From NCBI GenBank assembly GCA_029959085.1, contig JARWIR010000005.1, positions 49,416,850 to 49,480,849 of the forward strand: 64,000 nt of DNA. The letters run 5' to 3'. The number at the start of each line of letters is the position of its first letter. Positions within the stretch are counted from its first letter, which is position 1. Origin of the DNA: Nemophila menziesii. Lineage: Eukaryota > Streptophyta > Magnoliopsida > Boraginales > Hydrophyllaceae. The translations under genes were made by a program, and so were the position numbers. Below, piece after piece: positions 1-12,665 of this stretch. The notes beneath the pieces are model-generated. The model was not told the DNA's origin and ran no database searches. It was given only the letters and a program-made list of their open reading frames with translations.

Positions 1-1152
1 GACATAGATAATTCTGTGAGGATTCTTTTGGTATCTTATGGAGCTCAAACCGACCAATAACAAAGAAGATATGCTCAAAACGGTCCAGCAGTGTTTATCT
101 TTATTTCCATACGAATTTGAGTTGGGCTAGGAGTCCAATACTTTATCTCTTCCTCAAGAAAACGAATTAGGTCTTCTAAACACCTATAAATACACCCTTA
201 TATCACTTGTAAAATAATCCTTGCCTCATAGTAATTAGTTCTTAAGGTTTTATTCTTCCAGTTTATTGTAGAGAGCAAGATGATGTCTTTTGTAATTTCT
301 TTTAGTTTATTTCCATCAGGTATGAACTAAACCTCCCATAGCTTGGGTTTTGCATAATGTATAATCTATGAATTCTAATCCTTCTATCTAAGTTTCTTTG
401 GGAATTATATGTTTTAATTTGATATTAGCTACTTACCTTTATATTTGATTATGTGTTATGATTTAATGCTTGTTTTCCTTGCGGTGTGCAACGTTTAGGA
501 TTACCTTAATAGTAGTTAGATGGTCTCCTTAATTGGGTGTCTAATTATTGAACCAACACATAACGTCTAGTGTCGATATTAGTTCTGACAAAACATGATT
601 CTAACTAGATAGTCATTAGGGTTTGTTTTAATCACCATATCACCAATTGATTGTTGCGTTTGCTTAAGGCCTTAGTAGCGTTTGATAACCCTATTTAAAA
701 CCACGTCTTGGTTGTGCCGTAGCCCCCTTAGTCACTCTCAAGGTCTAAGGTATGGGAATTTAGAATCCTGACTAAGTATACCAAGAGCTAATATTCTCCC
801 TTATAAACTAGATCTAAAAGAATTAGAAGGATTAGTGCATACTAGCAAAACCTAAGCTATATTTCTCATCTCATGTTCTTAGTATTTTATTTTATTGTCT
901 TTATTTTCTTAGTTTAATTAATTAATTTCGAAAATCTCCTTGCTTTTATTTTCTGTCTTTAATTATTTACTTTTACTCGTTATTACTATCCAGTTGTATA
1001 ACACACTTAAGTCCCTGAGAACGAACTCAACTTACTAACTAAAACTTGCATACGTCCTGTAATACTTGCAGTACTGTGCCTGTCTAGGGTGAGAGTGCGT
1101 AGTTTTCTTGACTTATATTTATCTAATTTTTATCACACCCTAGGCGACACCA
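1..1152 (+). repeat. Partial LTR, Athila-type family A
   Basis: The window opens inside an LTR. It matches, in the opposite orientation, the LTR at 58674-59909, including the stretch around the TATA site (CACCTATAAATACACCC) and the 3' end TCACACCCTAGGCGACACCA. The terminal CA is at 1151-1152. The sequence after it is not a primer-binding site, so this is a 3' LTR or a solo LTR whose left part lies outside the window. Assignment to Athila (Ty3/gypsy) rests on the related elements further right. Confidence 0.8.
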
Positions 1153-1692
1153 CTCATGAAACTCCTTTCAGGAGTAAGGGCATAAACAGAAAGGTTGAGG
1201 ATCAATCTCACTTGAAGTTCACATTGAGGGTGATCAACCAAAAAATTGTTAGTTAACATTTCTTATTAACATCTGTTCCCTTTTATTTTAATCCTTTTAT
1301 ATCGTGTTATTATTAACTTATTTCTCTTTTCTTGTTGACATATTCCAACTAATAGTTCTTGTTTTTAAACATCCTTTTTTTCTTCTTCTTGCAATTCTTT
1401 ATGTGTGTTCTTGTGGGTGTTTTTTCATGTTTTGAACACTAGTTTATAGGTCTTATATAAAATGAAAAACATACGGGGTAGAAAGGATAAAACCCAATTT
1501 CTTTAAGGACCTTATTGCAAAATCCCAAAATTCCTGTTTTCACAAAATGGGATTATGTTTCTTGCAAAACGGCATGCGTTTTCAGTCGCTCTACGGAATT
1601 TAAATCCATTTCATTATTTTCCCATTCTTTAACCTTTCTTTTTGCCAAAATCGTCTCAAAGCCCTCTTATACCCATAATCATTTAGAAAACT

Positions 1693-1756
<64 letters not shown>

Positions 1757-1804
1757 ACCCTACCTTTTATCCTCTTAAAAAACCCTCATCTTAATATCTA
1801 TTAA
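1153..1804. other. Non-coding stretch before degraded ORF X
   Basis: I see no supported gene here. The AT-rich segment holds a TATA-like TATATAAA at 1454-1461, about 345 bases before the ATG of ORF X at 1805, and a pyrimidine-rich microsatellite at 1696-1757. The spacing resembles the TATA-to-ATG distances in front of the extra ORFs of the Athila elements further right, so it may be the leader of an old element, but this is inference. Confidence 0.4.
1696..1757. repeat. (TC)n/(CA)n compound microsatellite
   Basis: About 22 TC units are followed directly by about 8 CA units. The Ser-Leu and Thr-His runs in the overlapping reading frame are low-complexity translation of this repeat, not a protein. 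Confidence 0.95.
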
Positions 1805-4800
1805 AATGGATAGGCAAAGTGGTTCTCAAAACCTTCTTCCTCCTTGATAAAATATAAATCATCCCCGACCTCTAAACCTTCCTCATATAAGAATCCCTCT
1901 TCCTTTAAAGACCCTAATAGGGAAAATTCCACAAGGGCATCTGATGTCTCCCTTTTTGTTCTAAATATAAGCCCTTCGGAGACATCATTTTAGGATGAAA
2001 ATGGTCTTTTCATACTGACTTTAGTGCTTAAATTGCAATATTACACTTTCTCCCCTTGGAATTAGACTATTTGCATTTATAGAGCTTTTGTGCGTTAATT
2101 TACTTATTTTTAATGCAAAGTTAGTAGGTTTATGAATTTCATGAGAAACCAATCCAAGGAGGAGAAGTGAGAATTAAAGTCTTAGAATATTTCTAGTGTG
2201 TTAGTCGAATTTCATGAATTTAAATTGCACTTTCTTAATTCTAGTCTTGATTTATTGATTTATTATTTTATAAAGCATATGCGGTTTAATTATTTATTTA
2301 ATGTGAAGCTTTAGAGATAATATGGAAATAAATTAGATGCTAAATCAATTCTAAGGAGATAAGGAAAAAAGATCTTGAAGAAATCTGGAGATAGAAGGAA
2401 GTACAGATCAATTAGGAAAAGGAAAAGCTGCCTTATGAATCTGAAATTCCAGCCACGTTTTAAAGATCAATCCATAACTTATGATTGGCTAGGAATCTGA
2501 ACGAGTGGTCTGCACCAATAGAAAGCTCTTTCCGAGGCAAGCGGTTTCATATATTGACACTCCTCAAACGGATAAGTATTGAAAAAGATATGACCAAATC
2601 AAATCAGCAGCAGAATCTTACCTTTCCTAGATTTTAGGGATACGAATTAAAGAGTCCTTGACTTGTCTTCCACTCCAAGTAATTCGACCTAGCACCTATA
2701 AATACCAGATCTAAACCTTAGAAAATCATCCCTTGACTGCATAAGCTTAATATACACATATAAATCATCATAGAAGCAATCAAGAGGATCTAGAGGAGGA
2801 AGAAGCAAACGCTAGAGCTTAACTACATCAATTCAACACTTCTCCATCTCTATTCTTTGGGTAATTTAGTATTAGATCTATTTTGTCTATGAGGTATTTC
2901 TAAGCTATTTATTCAAGAAGATTTATTATGCATAATTTCTCTTTAGGATTGTAATTATATGAACCTCTGATTATTGTTTTTCTGTTTTAATGTGAATCTG
3001 GGATTTTAGTATTTAATTGAATTGGTTCTTAATTTCCATTGACTATACTCTTGTTTTAATCACTAATTTTGAAGTCATGAATCAAACTTAGCTCATAGTA
3101 ATTAGGCTATTCCATATAGTGGCGTATGGATCACCTTGACGGGGGGTTTAATTACAGAAATAGAATATAGACGCGTGGTATCCGTTATTTGACCCTGACG
3201 GGCTTGACTAACCACGTAGCCAAAGAGGTAAAATAGTATTCATCTGAAAGTAGTTTATAATCGCCCTGAAGGGGTTTGTAATACCGTAGGATAGCTTCTA
3301 GGTCCACCCTGACGGGGGCTAGGAGATAGTAGATTCCCGACTATTGTGAAATTTCCCATTCACCCTTATTCTTAGTAATCATAGATTCAATAGGATAGAT
3401 TCATACTTGCATATCCTTATCTTTCTTGCATAATTATTAATTGTTTATTTTATTGTCTGTTTATTTTATTTAGTTAATTAGAAAACAAACACTTTTATTG
3501 TTTATCTTTTTAAAGCAATCAAAACTACCTATTCTGATATTGAATGCAATTTAGAAGAACTTCTTAAATCCCTGTGGAGACGATAATCCCGAATTTACTT
3601 ATCTATTACTTGGTACGACCCGTACACTTGCGGTCTGTGGATCCTTTATTCCTTTGCTTTTATTTCATTAATTTTATAACACACAAGGACCCACCAGCAT
3701 CTAGAAAGAAATATATCTTTTATGAAGACCCATATGCAGAAGAGTTTGAAGGAACAATTTTTGGAAGAGTAGGTCTGTCAATGAAATATATGAAACACGC
3801 TATCAAAGAATCGAAGGTGATTTCCGAGAGAGTGATTGAAGAAAATGCCTTATGTGTGAACATCCTCTTGAAATTATAGGAAAGCTCAAGCCTCTATGCT
3901 TTTGTCTCAGGTCAAAATCTTGTTAACTTCCTCCCACTTGAAGGAAGTATTTACTAACCTCAAAGTATTGAATTTTATAAAAAAATATTACGATTATGAT
4001 TGTGAGACTCACTCTCTTACTCCACCCATGTCTGGTATTGAAATCTCTATCAACCCCAAAACCATTTCAAATATCTTTGGTCTTGTTGAAGATGGTTATC
4101 ATAAGTATCTTGTTAGTGGTTAGAACAAGAAAAATGATGTTATTGATATAATTGGAATGAATCTTATTGTTGATTTGATGGATTCAAAAGCTATGTATCC
4201 TACCAAATAACCTTTAATGTGAACTTCTTTTCAATGATTTTAGAATTGATCATAAAATAATCACCAAAGGTCTCTTGTGCAAAGACAAATATAATGGAAT
4301 AATCTTCACTTAGAAAGATACTCTTGTGTACCATCTTTACTGAAAAAACTCCTAATGTTTTTCTTCAAACTATCTTGGAAAACATGTTTTATAGAAGGCA
4401 TAAATCCTCCATTGTTCCATATGGAATAACCCTAGGTATCATTCTTAAAGCTTTAGATGTTCCTATTTTAAAACTCTTTTAAATCCGCTTGGAACATCGA
4501 TCTTAGTTGTCTAAATTTAATGGGCATTTGGGACTACAACAATGAATATCTTGGAGTCCATGAATCAATAAATTTTCCCGAACCTCTTCAAAAATGAATA
4601 CGTGATGATGTAGCAAATGGAATTATTTCTTAGGGTCCTCCTTTTTCCACTCTTGGCATTCCTCGTAGGCCTAAGGAAAATCCTTGCATTCATGCCCCTC
4701 CATATTCCCTTCCTAATCCCCCTCACCGCAATTATATTTCACATAATACAAACTCTAATTCTAGGAACGAAGTTACTTTCTTGAGAAACTTGAAGAAAAT

Positions 4801-4880
4801 ATTGATAAACTTTGACAAGATATTTCTTGCATACTGAGGAGATCTCAGGATTATACAAGATTAGGGAATCGTTCACCCTG
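1805..4880 (+). pseudogene. ORF X: decayed plant transposon-protein-like ORF, split by a solo LTR
   Basis: An ATG at 1805 starts a basic Ser/Pro-rich segment that stops at 1941. The reading continues after the solo LTR from 3702 (KKYIFYEDPYAEEFEG). Later pieces, in shifting frames, include SGIEISINPKTISNIFGL (about 4030-4090) and a segment around 4220-4480 with a Leu/Pro-rich end (GITLGIILKALDVP). The order resembles the 'putative plant transposon protein' domain (Transposase_32 type) of the intact ORF at 61487-62692: an N-terminal helical part, a 'G-x-x-I/V...I' motif, then an 'L-x-x-L-x-x-L-D-V' end. Several stops and frameshifts make it non-functional. The family match is by eye and therefore tentative. 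Confidence 0.5.
1942..3696 (+). mobile_element. Solo LTR B1 with perfect 5-bp target duplication
   Basis: The LTR begins TGATGTCTCC and ends GGACCCACCA. It is flanked by identical GCATC at 1937-1941 and 3697-3701, the signature of a gypsy insertion later reduced to one LTR by LTR-LTR recombination. A TATAAATA-type box lies near 2698. The transcribed half carries four short C/G-rich hairpins at about 3131-3147, 3191-3203, 3261-3275 and 3304-3320. Its closest relative in the window is the LTR at 5328-6900. Confidence 0.9.
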
Positions 4881-5327
4881 AGGCAACATGACCTGACACG
4901 TGTATTTTGGAAAATGTTAAGGGTTGTTTTATGCTTTTTTTTTTTGTATAAATTTGGTTTTTTTTTGCCTTGTGATAAGATTTGGATTTTAATGTCGCTA
5001 GTTCTTCTTATGTCTTTTTGTAATAACTCTACTATTTTTATTATTTCGTTCTATTTCTTTTGGGATGAATAAGTTTTTATGCAATCTATTTCTCTTTTTT
5101 TTGTAGTATTTCTATTATTATATATTGCTTTGCACTAACCTTTGTGTCGATATATTGTTCACTTGACAAAAGCCTTTTGAGAAAATCTTGAGTAAGCAAA
5201 AGATTTAGTATGCACAAAGTAGAAAATTTCTATCCTTACTATTCTATTTGATGCATATTTTTGCACATGTTCTAGTTCATGTTCTTTTTTATCCTATATG
5301 TTTTTCTAGCTAATTCATTTGAGTAGG
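4881..5327. other. AT-rich spacer between ORF X and solo LTR B2
   Basis: T-rich sequence with no convincing coding potential. It may be the decayed 3' region of the element that carried ORF X. I see nothing else here. Confidence 0.4.
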
Positions 5328-6900
5328 TGATGTCTCCCTAATTGTTCTTATTTTATACCCATGGGAGACATCATTTTTGGTGTTTATTTGATTAGTTTGA
5401 TAGACTTTTGGGCTAAATATGCAATAATCTGAATTTCCTATTTTATTTCTAGTATTTTTAATTTATTAAACTTTTGTGCGTAATCTTGTGTATTTTAGTG
5501 AAAAGTTTGTAGGTTTTGAATATTATCTAGGAGAGGAACACGAAAATAAAGTAAAAGATCGTGATATGGAGTCAAAGCTTGAAGATAAATCCCGAAAAGA
5601 ATTATATTTTGAAGCTGCAAATTTGGAAACCTGCCAAAGATTGCTGATTTCGAGGCACTTACGAGTTGATTTAGCCGCTGACCTTTGAAGATATTATGTT
5701 CCTTATCGAGTCACGGAAATTTAGCAAGTGATTTGAGGTCATTCGGAGTTGTAACGAATCGGCTAGAGCTGTTTTAGTGGAGGTGGTGCAGCAGTTACGG
5801 GATTTTGGGCTTAGATCATGGACTTGGGCCTTTAATATTTCATTTAACTTATCAGCTAGGTCCAAGTCCGTTTTTCACCTTATAAAAAGAGGTTTTGACT
5901 TCTATTTTACACACAATTCAATTTTCATAAGTCGGAGCATCAGAGAGAAGTCAAGGCAAGGAAAAAGGGAGAAGTTACGGAGCTGGAGACTGTCTATATC
6001 TCCGATTCTCAGCCATTCCTAATCCGAAATTAGGTTCCTTTGTATTTTCTTTCTATGAACAATATGAATTCTTCTTTTAATTTAGTTTTTGTCTTTTCTT
6101 TAATTATGAGCTAATTCCATTTAGTACTTGGGAACGAATAATGGGTTAATCCATACTTTGTTTTATTTCATATGATTGGATTTGAGATTTCAGTAATTTA
6201 ATTCAAATTGGGTCTTTTACATGTTTCTGTAATTTGCAATTGTTTACTGTTATTAACGTAGCTATTTAATAATGGGTGTTAGTATCTAGGCTATTCCACA
6301 TAGTGGCGTGTGGATCATCTTGACGGGGGGTTTAGATACAGAATTAATTACAGAATATAAGGTAAGAATTATTTGACTCTGACGAGCGTAATTAACCTTA
6401 TGGCCTATTGGGTATTTTTAGCTTAATCATTCGAAGGTGGATCATAATCACCCTGACGGGGTTTGTGACACCCTAGAATAGCTTCGTAGTCCACCCTGAC
6501 GGGGGTACGAAGATTCCCGAATCCCGACCTATGTTAATTGACCAATTTGTCCCTTAAACAACATATGGAATGAAATAGAGTTAGGAGAAATCCTTGCGTC
6601 TCTCAAGTACTGCCTGCTCATATTTGCGTCTAGTCTTTATTTACTTGCGTCTAGTTATTTATTTGTATTTTTACATTAGTCTTTCATACTTAGAATTAGT
6701 AACAAACCAACAAATCAACTATCAATCATTTATCTGCTTTCATAAGTGCAATCATTCATTGATTGATAAGCATTGAAGTCAACCATACCGTCCCTGCGAA
6801 CGATCCCGTTATCACTATTATTACTTGGGACAACCGTACACTTGCGGTTGTGGTTCTCTTTACTTATTACATTATTTTTAGAACACACAAAGGACCACCA
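5328..6900 (+). mobile_element. Solo LTR B2
   Basis: Same family as the LTR at 1942-3696. It begins TGATGTCTCC and ends AAAGGACCACCA, with shared internal blocks (the repeated CCCTGACGGG hairpins at about 6314-6331, 6448-6463 and 6490-6507, and the block around CGTACACTTGCGGT). Flanks are GTAGG (5323-5327) and ATAGG (6901-6905), a 5-bp duplication with one difference. No internal retrotransposon sequence is attached, so it is a solo LTR. A TATA-like CTTATAAAAAG lies near 5878. Confidence 0.85.
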
Positions 6901-7429
6901 ATAGGCTCACCTAGTTGTTTAGGTACTCCCGTCTTTGAAATCTTAATTAATTGAATACCACACATCTCTTAAAATCTAAAAATATTCAATAGATTCTCAA
7001 TTGAATACACCCCTCTTAGTAACTTTGTACTCATTGACCCGTCTCGAGTAACGGTGTCGACGGTGATCGATAGTCGGAGCTGAACAGTGACCCGTACTTA
7101 ATGACTCGTTCAATTAATGATCCTTGATTATTTGTCACTTATTTTTTATTTTTATATAATTTTTATTTAAAATCTATATTATATGGGACAACTCGAAAGT
7201 CAAAGAGTGGCCATGATTTATCTAGAGCAAAAATATATGGCATCTAAAACCATCTGGATCTTGCCACATGTATTCTAACCATAATACACTCCACTACTAT
7301 CACCATTACTTCCTTCTTAACTACCAAATATCTCATTAAAAATAATTATGTTACATTATGAAGAATAATTTAGGAAGAAACACATTATTCAAATATTTCT
7401 TTTTTAACTACCAAATATCTCATTATTAA
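6901..7429. other. Unassigned AT-rich DNA
   Basis: No gene recognised. A short block at about 7219 (CTAGAGCAAAAATAT) reappears near 8395, so the minisatellite between them may belong to one larger duplicated unit. Confidence 0.4.
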
Positions 7430-8390
7430 AGATTGACGAAAATCTTCACTAAATTTTATGTATGTGTTTATTTGAAGTAGTAAATTAGTTTTCTTTTATT
7501 AATGATTACTCTAAAATCATTAATCTATTTTTTAATTTTTTTTAGTTATTGCAAATCCTTAATATTTTTTATAATCTCCACTAAAACTTTTTTGTATGTG
7601 TTGGTTGTGCAAATAAATTGTCTTTCTTCTATTAATGATTACTCTAAAATATTTGATCTATTTTTATTTTTGTTTAGTTATTGCAAGTTTATTTGAAGTA
7701 GTAAATTAGTTTTCTTTTATTAATGATTACTCTAAAATCATTAATCTATTTTTTAATTTTTTTTAGTTATTGCAAATCCTTAATATTTTTTAGAATCTCC
7801 ACTAAATTTTTTTTGTATGTGTTGGTTGTGCAAATAAATTTCTTTTCTTCTATTAATGATTACTCTAAAATATTTGATCTATATTTATTTTTGTTTAGTT
7901 ATTGCAAATCCTTAATATTTTTTTAAAAAATAATTCATTTGTATGTAATCTTCACTAAAATTTTATGTATATGTTTGTTTGATGTAGAAAATTAGCTTTA
8001 TTTTATTAATGATTACTAAAAAATTATTTCTCTGTTTTTTTATTTTTTTTAGTTACTGCAAATCCTTAATTTTTTCTGTAATGTTCACTAAAACTTTTTT
8101 ATATGTGTTGGTTGTGTAAATAAATTATCTTTATTTTATTACTGATTACTCTAAAATTATTGATCTATTTTTTAATTTTTTTTGTTATTACAAATCCTTA
8201 ATATTTTGTGAAAAAATCATTCATTTGTATGTAATCTTAACTAAAACTTTATGTATGTGTCTATTAGCTTTCTTTTAATAATGATTACTCTCAAATCATT
8301 CATCTGTTTTTTAATTTTCTTTAGTTACTGAACATTGGTTATATTTTCTGTAATCTTCACTAAACCTTTTCCGTATGTGTTGGTTGTCAA
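7430..8390. repeat. AT-rich minisatellite, ~110-bp unit with ~221-bp higher-order period
   Basis: The unit contains TTATTAATGATTACTCTAAAA, then a T-rich run, AGTTATTGCAAATCCTTAAT, then TGTATGTGTTGGTTGTGCAA. It recurs about eight times with drift. Two consecutive units make a ~221-bp period that is nearly identical between about 7471 and 7692 onward. The small Phe/Ile-rich ORFs here are repeat translation. Units near 8000-8350 are more diverged, as expected for array edges. Confidence 0.9.
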
Positions 8391-8670
8391 CAAACTAGAG
8401 CAAAAATATGTGACACCCTAAATGATCAAAATCTATCTATTTGTTTTTTAATTCATTTCCTCATCATCATTTTATTAACTTCCCACTATCACTCCTACTG
8501 AATCTTAACACCTTAAAAAAAATCCCCTCCACGCCTTATTTTTTAATTAATTTCTTCCTTTGCTTCAACAAATTATGTATGAATATTATTTAAAGGCGAG
8601 TACAAAGGAGAAAGCTTTTTAATGAACTTAAGAGACAAAAGGTGATTTTCTTATTTTAATATTTTTAATT

Positions 8671-8915
8671 GTGGAACATTTTAATTTACTGCGAGTTACT
8701 GTACATCCAGGGAATATAGGGGTATTTTGTAGGTTTCGTCCATTAAGTAAAGGAGAAATCTCTTTAAAATGTTCAATGGTGGTTGATTTCGGAGGTTTAA
8801 AATATGGTGAACCAGTTGTTTTATCAAATGCCTCAATGAAAAAATACATTTAAGGTTGTTTACAAACCAGGTAACATTTAAGAAAGCCCTTCAAGTTTAA
8901 CAAAGTCTTTAGGTT
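8671..8915 (+). pseudogene. Kinesin-14 motor-domain N-terminal fragment
   Basis: The reading GNIGVFCRFRPLSKGEIS followed by VVDFGGLKYGEPVVLSN matches the start of the kinesin-14 motor domain, where GNIRVFCRxRPL is the first beta strand. In another frame, near 8896-8915, FKFNKVF fits the family's FKFDxVF. A TAA at 8851-8853 and a frame change break it. The P-loop and switch regions are absent, so this is a captured or duplicated gene fragment. The hit rests on recalled family motifs. Confidence 0.7.
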
Positions 8916-9995
8916 TTTAATTACTAAGGTTTTTTTTAGTATTGGGTGGGTATAAACGGGAAAGGGTAAAACATTTACTATGGAGGGTTAATTATAGTAC
9001 TCTTAAATAATTATTTCGAATTTCTAAGGAAAGAATTGAAACTGATCAGGGACCTTCTTGAAGTTTTTAGATAGTAAGTGTGCTTTAAGTTTATAATGAA
9101 CAGGGACCTTCTTGCAACATCTCCTACCTCGAAAAAGTTAGTATTTTCTCACCAAGCATTATTTTTTTATATAGCTTACTTTGCATAATATAAGGGATTT
9201 ATAGTGCAATGTTTGTTTAATATAGTGACCTATAGTTAATATCAGGTTCTCCTATCTTATCATCATTACTATTGAGCTACGTTATGTGAAACTCTCATTT
9301 TAGGTGATAAAATCAAAGTTTACTATATATGTAAATTGCAACAGTTGAACTCAGATTATATTAAATGGAAAAGAAAAAGTTGTACTTTAATTACAAAGAA
9401 GGTTATCCACAAGTTTCAATATGAAAAAAGGAAAAAATCATAATTGAAGAGATTATTTAAGACTTTTTTGCTATCCATTGGAGTAAAGGAATTCATTGTT
9501 AAAGTTTTACCTATTAGGTGATAGATTTTGTTTGCCTAAACCATATGGAAGTCTATGCGGTCTTAATTGGCAGATTTTCAAGGTAAAATTTATTATTTTA
9601 TTACTAACTAAATGTTCATAGTATCAATTTATTATATATCTTTCTAATATCGTTACAATTAAAAATTGTAGAACATTTGATTAATTGATGATGTGGTTTG
9701 ATTATTAGATTGATTTGTGGTCATTTGAAATGATGGTTCTATATTTCTTATTTATGCCTCTTACCAAAGGTAGATTTATCCTTTCACATATATAAAACAG
9801 TAGCTATCAATAACTTTGCATGTGCATAATTCACTATACATCTCTAAAATTAAACATGTCTTGCTTGAAGTCTAGAGTAATTAATTATATTGAATTTAAC
9901 TATATATCAGGTTAATCTACTCACTCTTATTATATATTTTTATTTGTGATCTTGAGATTAATTTCCATATTATTGCAATTTCCAAGTTTATTTCT
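8916..9995. other. Non-coding stretch downstream of the kinesin fragment
   Basis: AT-rich, without a convincing ORF. A short CAGGGACCTTCTTG block is repeated at about 9046 and 9106. I see no promoter or RNA gene. Confidence 0.35.
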
Positions 9996-10199
9996 TGGTC
10001 AAGCCTGGCAAGGCAACTATTACCCAATTCATCTAAAGATGGGAATAAAAGAAATTCTTCTTTCCTTGAAAATTTAGCATTTAAAAACAATATTGGAAGT
10101 CATATCACCCAAAATAGAGAAGGTTCTACCATGTTTATTATCCCTCAAATAGATGAAATAAAAATGGATTTTTGTAAAGTTTTAAGTGTTGGGCCATGA
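9996..10199 (+). pseudogene. Possible coding remnant, unknown family
   Basis: A frame without ATG stays open for about 67 codons to a TGA at 10197-10199. Its composition looks protein-like (for example SSFLENLAFKNNIGSHITQ) and stands out from the AT-rich surroundings. I do not recognise it. It could be an exon of a decayed gene, possibly the source gene of the nearby kinesin fragment, or chance. Confidence 0.25.
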
Positions 10200-12665
10200 G
10201 GAACATTTAAATGCTGAATTTGGTATTTGTAAGATGGTCGTTTGAAGTTAGAGAACCACATGCTTCAAATAGTTAGTTAGATATTGGCTTTGTTGAGTGT
10301 ATCTTCAAGGTTAAAAGACTTAAGATATTATGAAGTCTTCAATATTCTTGATAAAAATTCAATCAATTATTATGGTTATTACTAACCTTTGGTTTGTAAT
10401 GTTCGTGTTTAGGTGTTAAGGCAATATCAAGTGATCGAATACTAAGAAGCATCAGGATATACTGTGTCTGACTTAAAAAACCCAACAAAGACATCTGAAC
10501 CAGACATTTTCAAGTTAGAATATGTCCTACGGAACTCATTATTAGCTTTACGATTAAATAAGAATAGGATAACTATTGAGTAACACGAGCGAGCTATAAA
10601 TGTACTTGATGAGCGCATGCAATTAAATTTTGATACGAGATTTATAGTTATCTTCAACTCGAATATATTAAAGCATCTTGCCGCAATTCCAGTTTTGTCC
10701 TCGACATATAAGTCGCTAAGATATGACTCCGTGTATCTATTTCACTTGATGGAATATTTAAAAATGGATCTAAATCTTTTTAATGTTCTGTTATCCTTGA
10801 TATAATATTCTATTGTGTGTATTGATTTGTCTTTGTTAATGCAACATAGTCAAATAGGTCCTTATAGAAAAATCTTGATTAAATCTTTAGTAAATTTAAA
10901 TGGTAAATAAATTTTGTATATATTATTACAAACGAATTTTGTGTAATGGTGCAATTATTGTTGTTTTACTACATGATATAGCTAATATATACCCATGTAA
11001 CATGTGTATATCTGGCTATTTTGCATAATACCCTTTTGTATCCATGACATTCAGTTTTAAGACCCTAACGGTTCCAGTTGTTCACTCTTGATATAAATGA
11101 AATATTCAAGAGTTACAACATAAAGTCAATGAAGTACACACAAAGAGACCATTATATTTGCAAGTAGTCTCATAGATTTGGATATCAATTGAAGGCTTTG
11201 GACATAGTTTTGATTTGCAGATATGCCTAGGAAGTTGATTCAGGACTATTTCTCAAGTTGTTCTATTTGCAACCTCTGGTGGAGCTGCTGATTAAGATGA
11301 TTTGTTTATTTATACGGATCCCATCTGAGTATTATTAAGTTGTCTTTTGAAACTTAAAAAATTGGGATTTTTGCCCTACTATTTATTTTGTTTTATGATT
11401 AAATTATATTATTAACAGTTTATGCAATTTAATTATTATTTCAAGTAATTTATCATTTGGTTTAGTTGGGTTAATTTGGAAATCTTTGTATATATTTTCA
11501 CAAGTCTATGCGACCATTTGAGAATAAATAAAACAACACAGAGTAATAAACAAAGTCTAAAAAGTTATTTTTGTAACTAATGCTTAATAGTAAAACTGAA
11601 TATACCAATATAAACTTTAATTATTAAGTAACATCTTAAATATATCCATATATCCATGTAAGTGTTTAAATGAACTTCTAGCTGCATTAGAAGATTGTGA
11701 AATGTTTTACTAAAATAGAGGACATCCTATTTTTGCAATGTTTGATTAAGTTGAGAGCTCTACACATCCCATTCCAGAAAAAATATCATTCATTTTTCTT
11801 TGATGTGTGTGCATATAAGCAGCACGGTTATAGAGACACGACATACTATTGACATGGAAATTTTTCTTAATGAGGCTAATAAGGAGTGGAAGAAAGATTA
11901 TAACTCTTTTTGCATAATAGTAAACCAACATTTTTCATAATTTTCTCATATTTATCTAGATACTATGGTAAAGATAGTAGTGTATATCATTTTAATATAA
12001 TTTAATTAAATACTTAATAAATAAATTAGAAATTTAGTAAATATTATGATTGATAAGTTACAAATAAAAATTTCCCTAATTATGTTATTTTCAGTGTTAT
12101 ATGTACCGTCTTTTTCCAGAAATAAAATAGGAAAATTTTATATTCAAATTTTTCTATCATCAATTATTCTCGGCAGTTCCTCCAATATGGAGTGTGGTTC
12201 CTTGGGAACTTTAATTTGAATAAATGATTCAAATAGGTTATTTTATCATTACTAATCAACTTTATACTTCTGAAATAACCCACCTAAAACTATTTTAATC
12301 AAGTCAGCATTATTTAAAAGGTAATCTCGAATAGTAAAAGTCAAATAATATGTAACTTATTTAGAAGAATAGATTACCTATAACTATTGCATTCTATTCT
12401 CTTTCATATTGTTAAACAAAATTTAGTGCCCTGGGGCACGAGTTATCCCTAGTATTTAAATATTTGATCCATTATAAAATCAATTGGCCCTTCTAAAAAA
12501 AGTTTTTAATCCATATTTAAGAATAAAAATGAACTTCAATATCCATAGTCTTTGACTAAAAAAAATTGAAGCTAATCATCAATCTGAATTTGTAACCAGT
12601 TCACAAAAGAACAGCATCAACCATTCCCTTCTCACGTCATTAGTTGGAAGGCATAACATAACATC
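10200..12665. other. Intergenic DNA upstream of the PPR gene
   Basis: About 2.5 kb of AT-rich sequence without a recognisable gene, transposon terminus or RNA. The small ORFs here are short and have no family features. Confidence 0.4.

Noticed and set aside
1515..1778. 87-codon ORF with Ser-Leu repeats
   Set aside because: The repeats are the (TC)n/(CA)n microsatellite read in frame.
7430..8390. Repeat array resembling CRISPR at first sight
   Set aside because: Units are contiguous, AT-rich and drift along their whole length with no constant repeat and unique spacer pattern; the genome is a plant.
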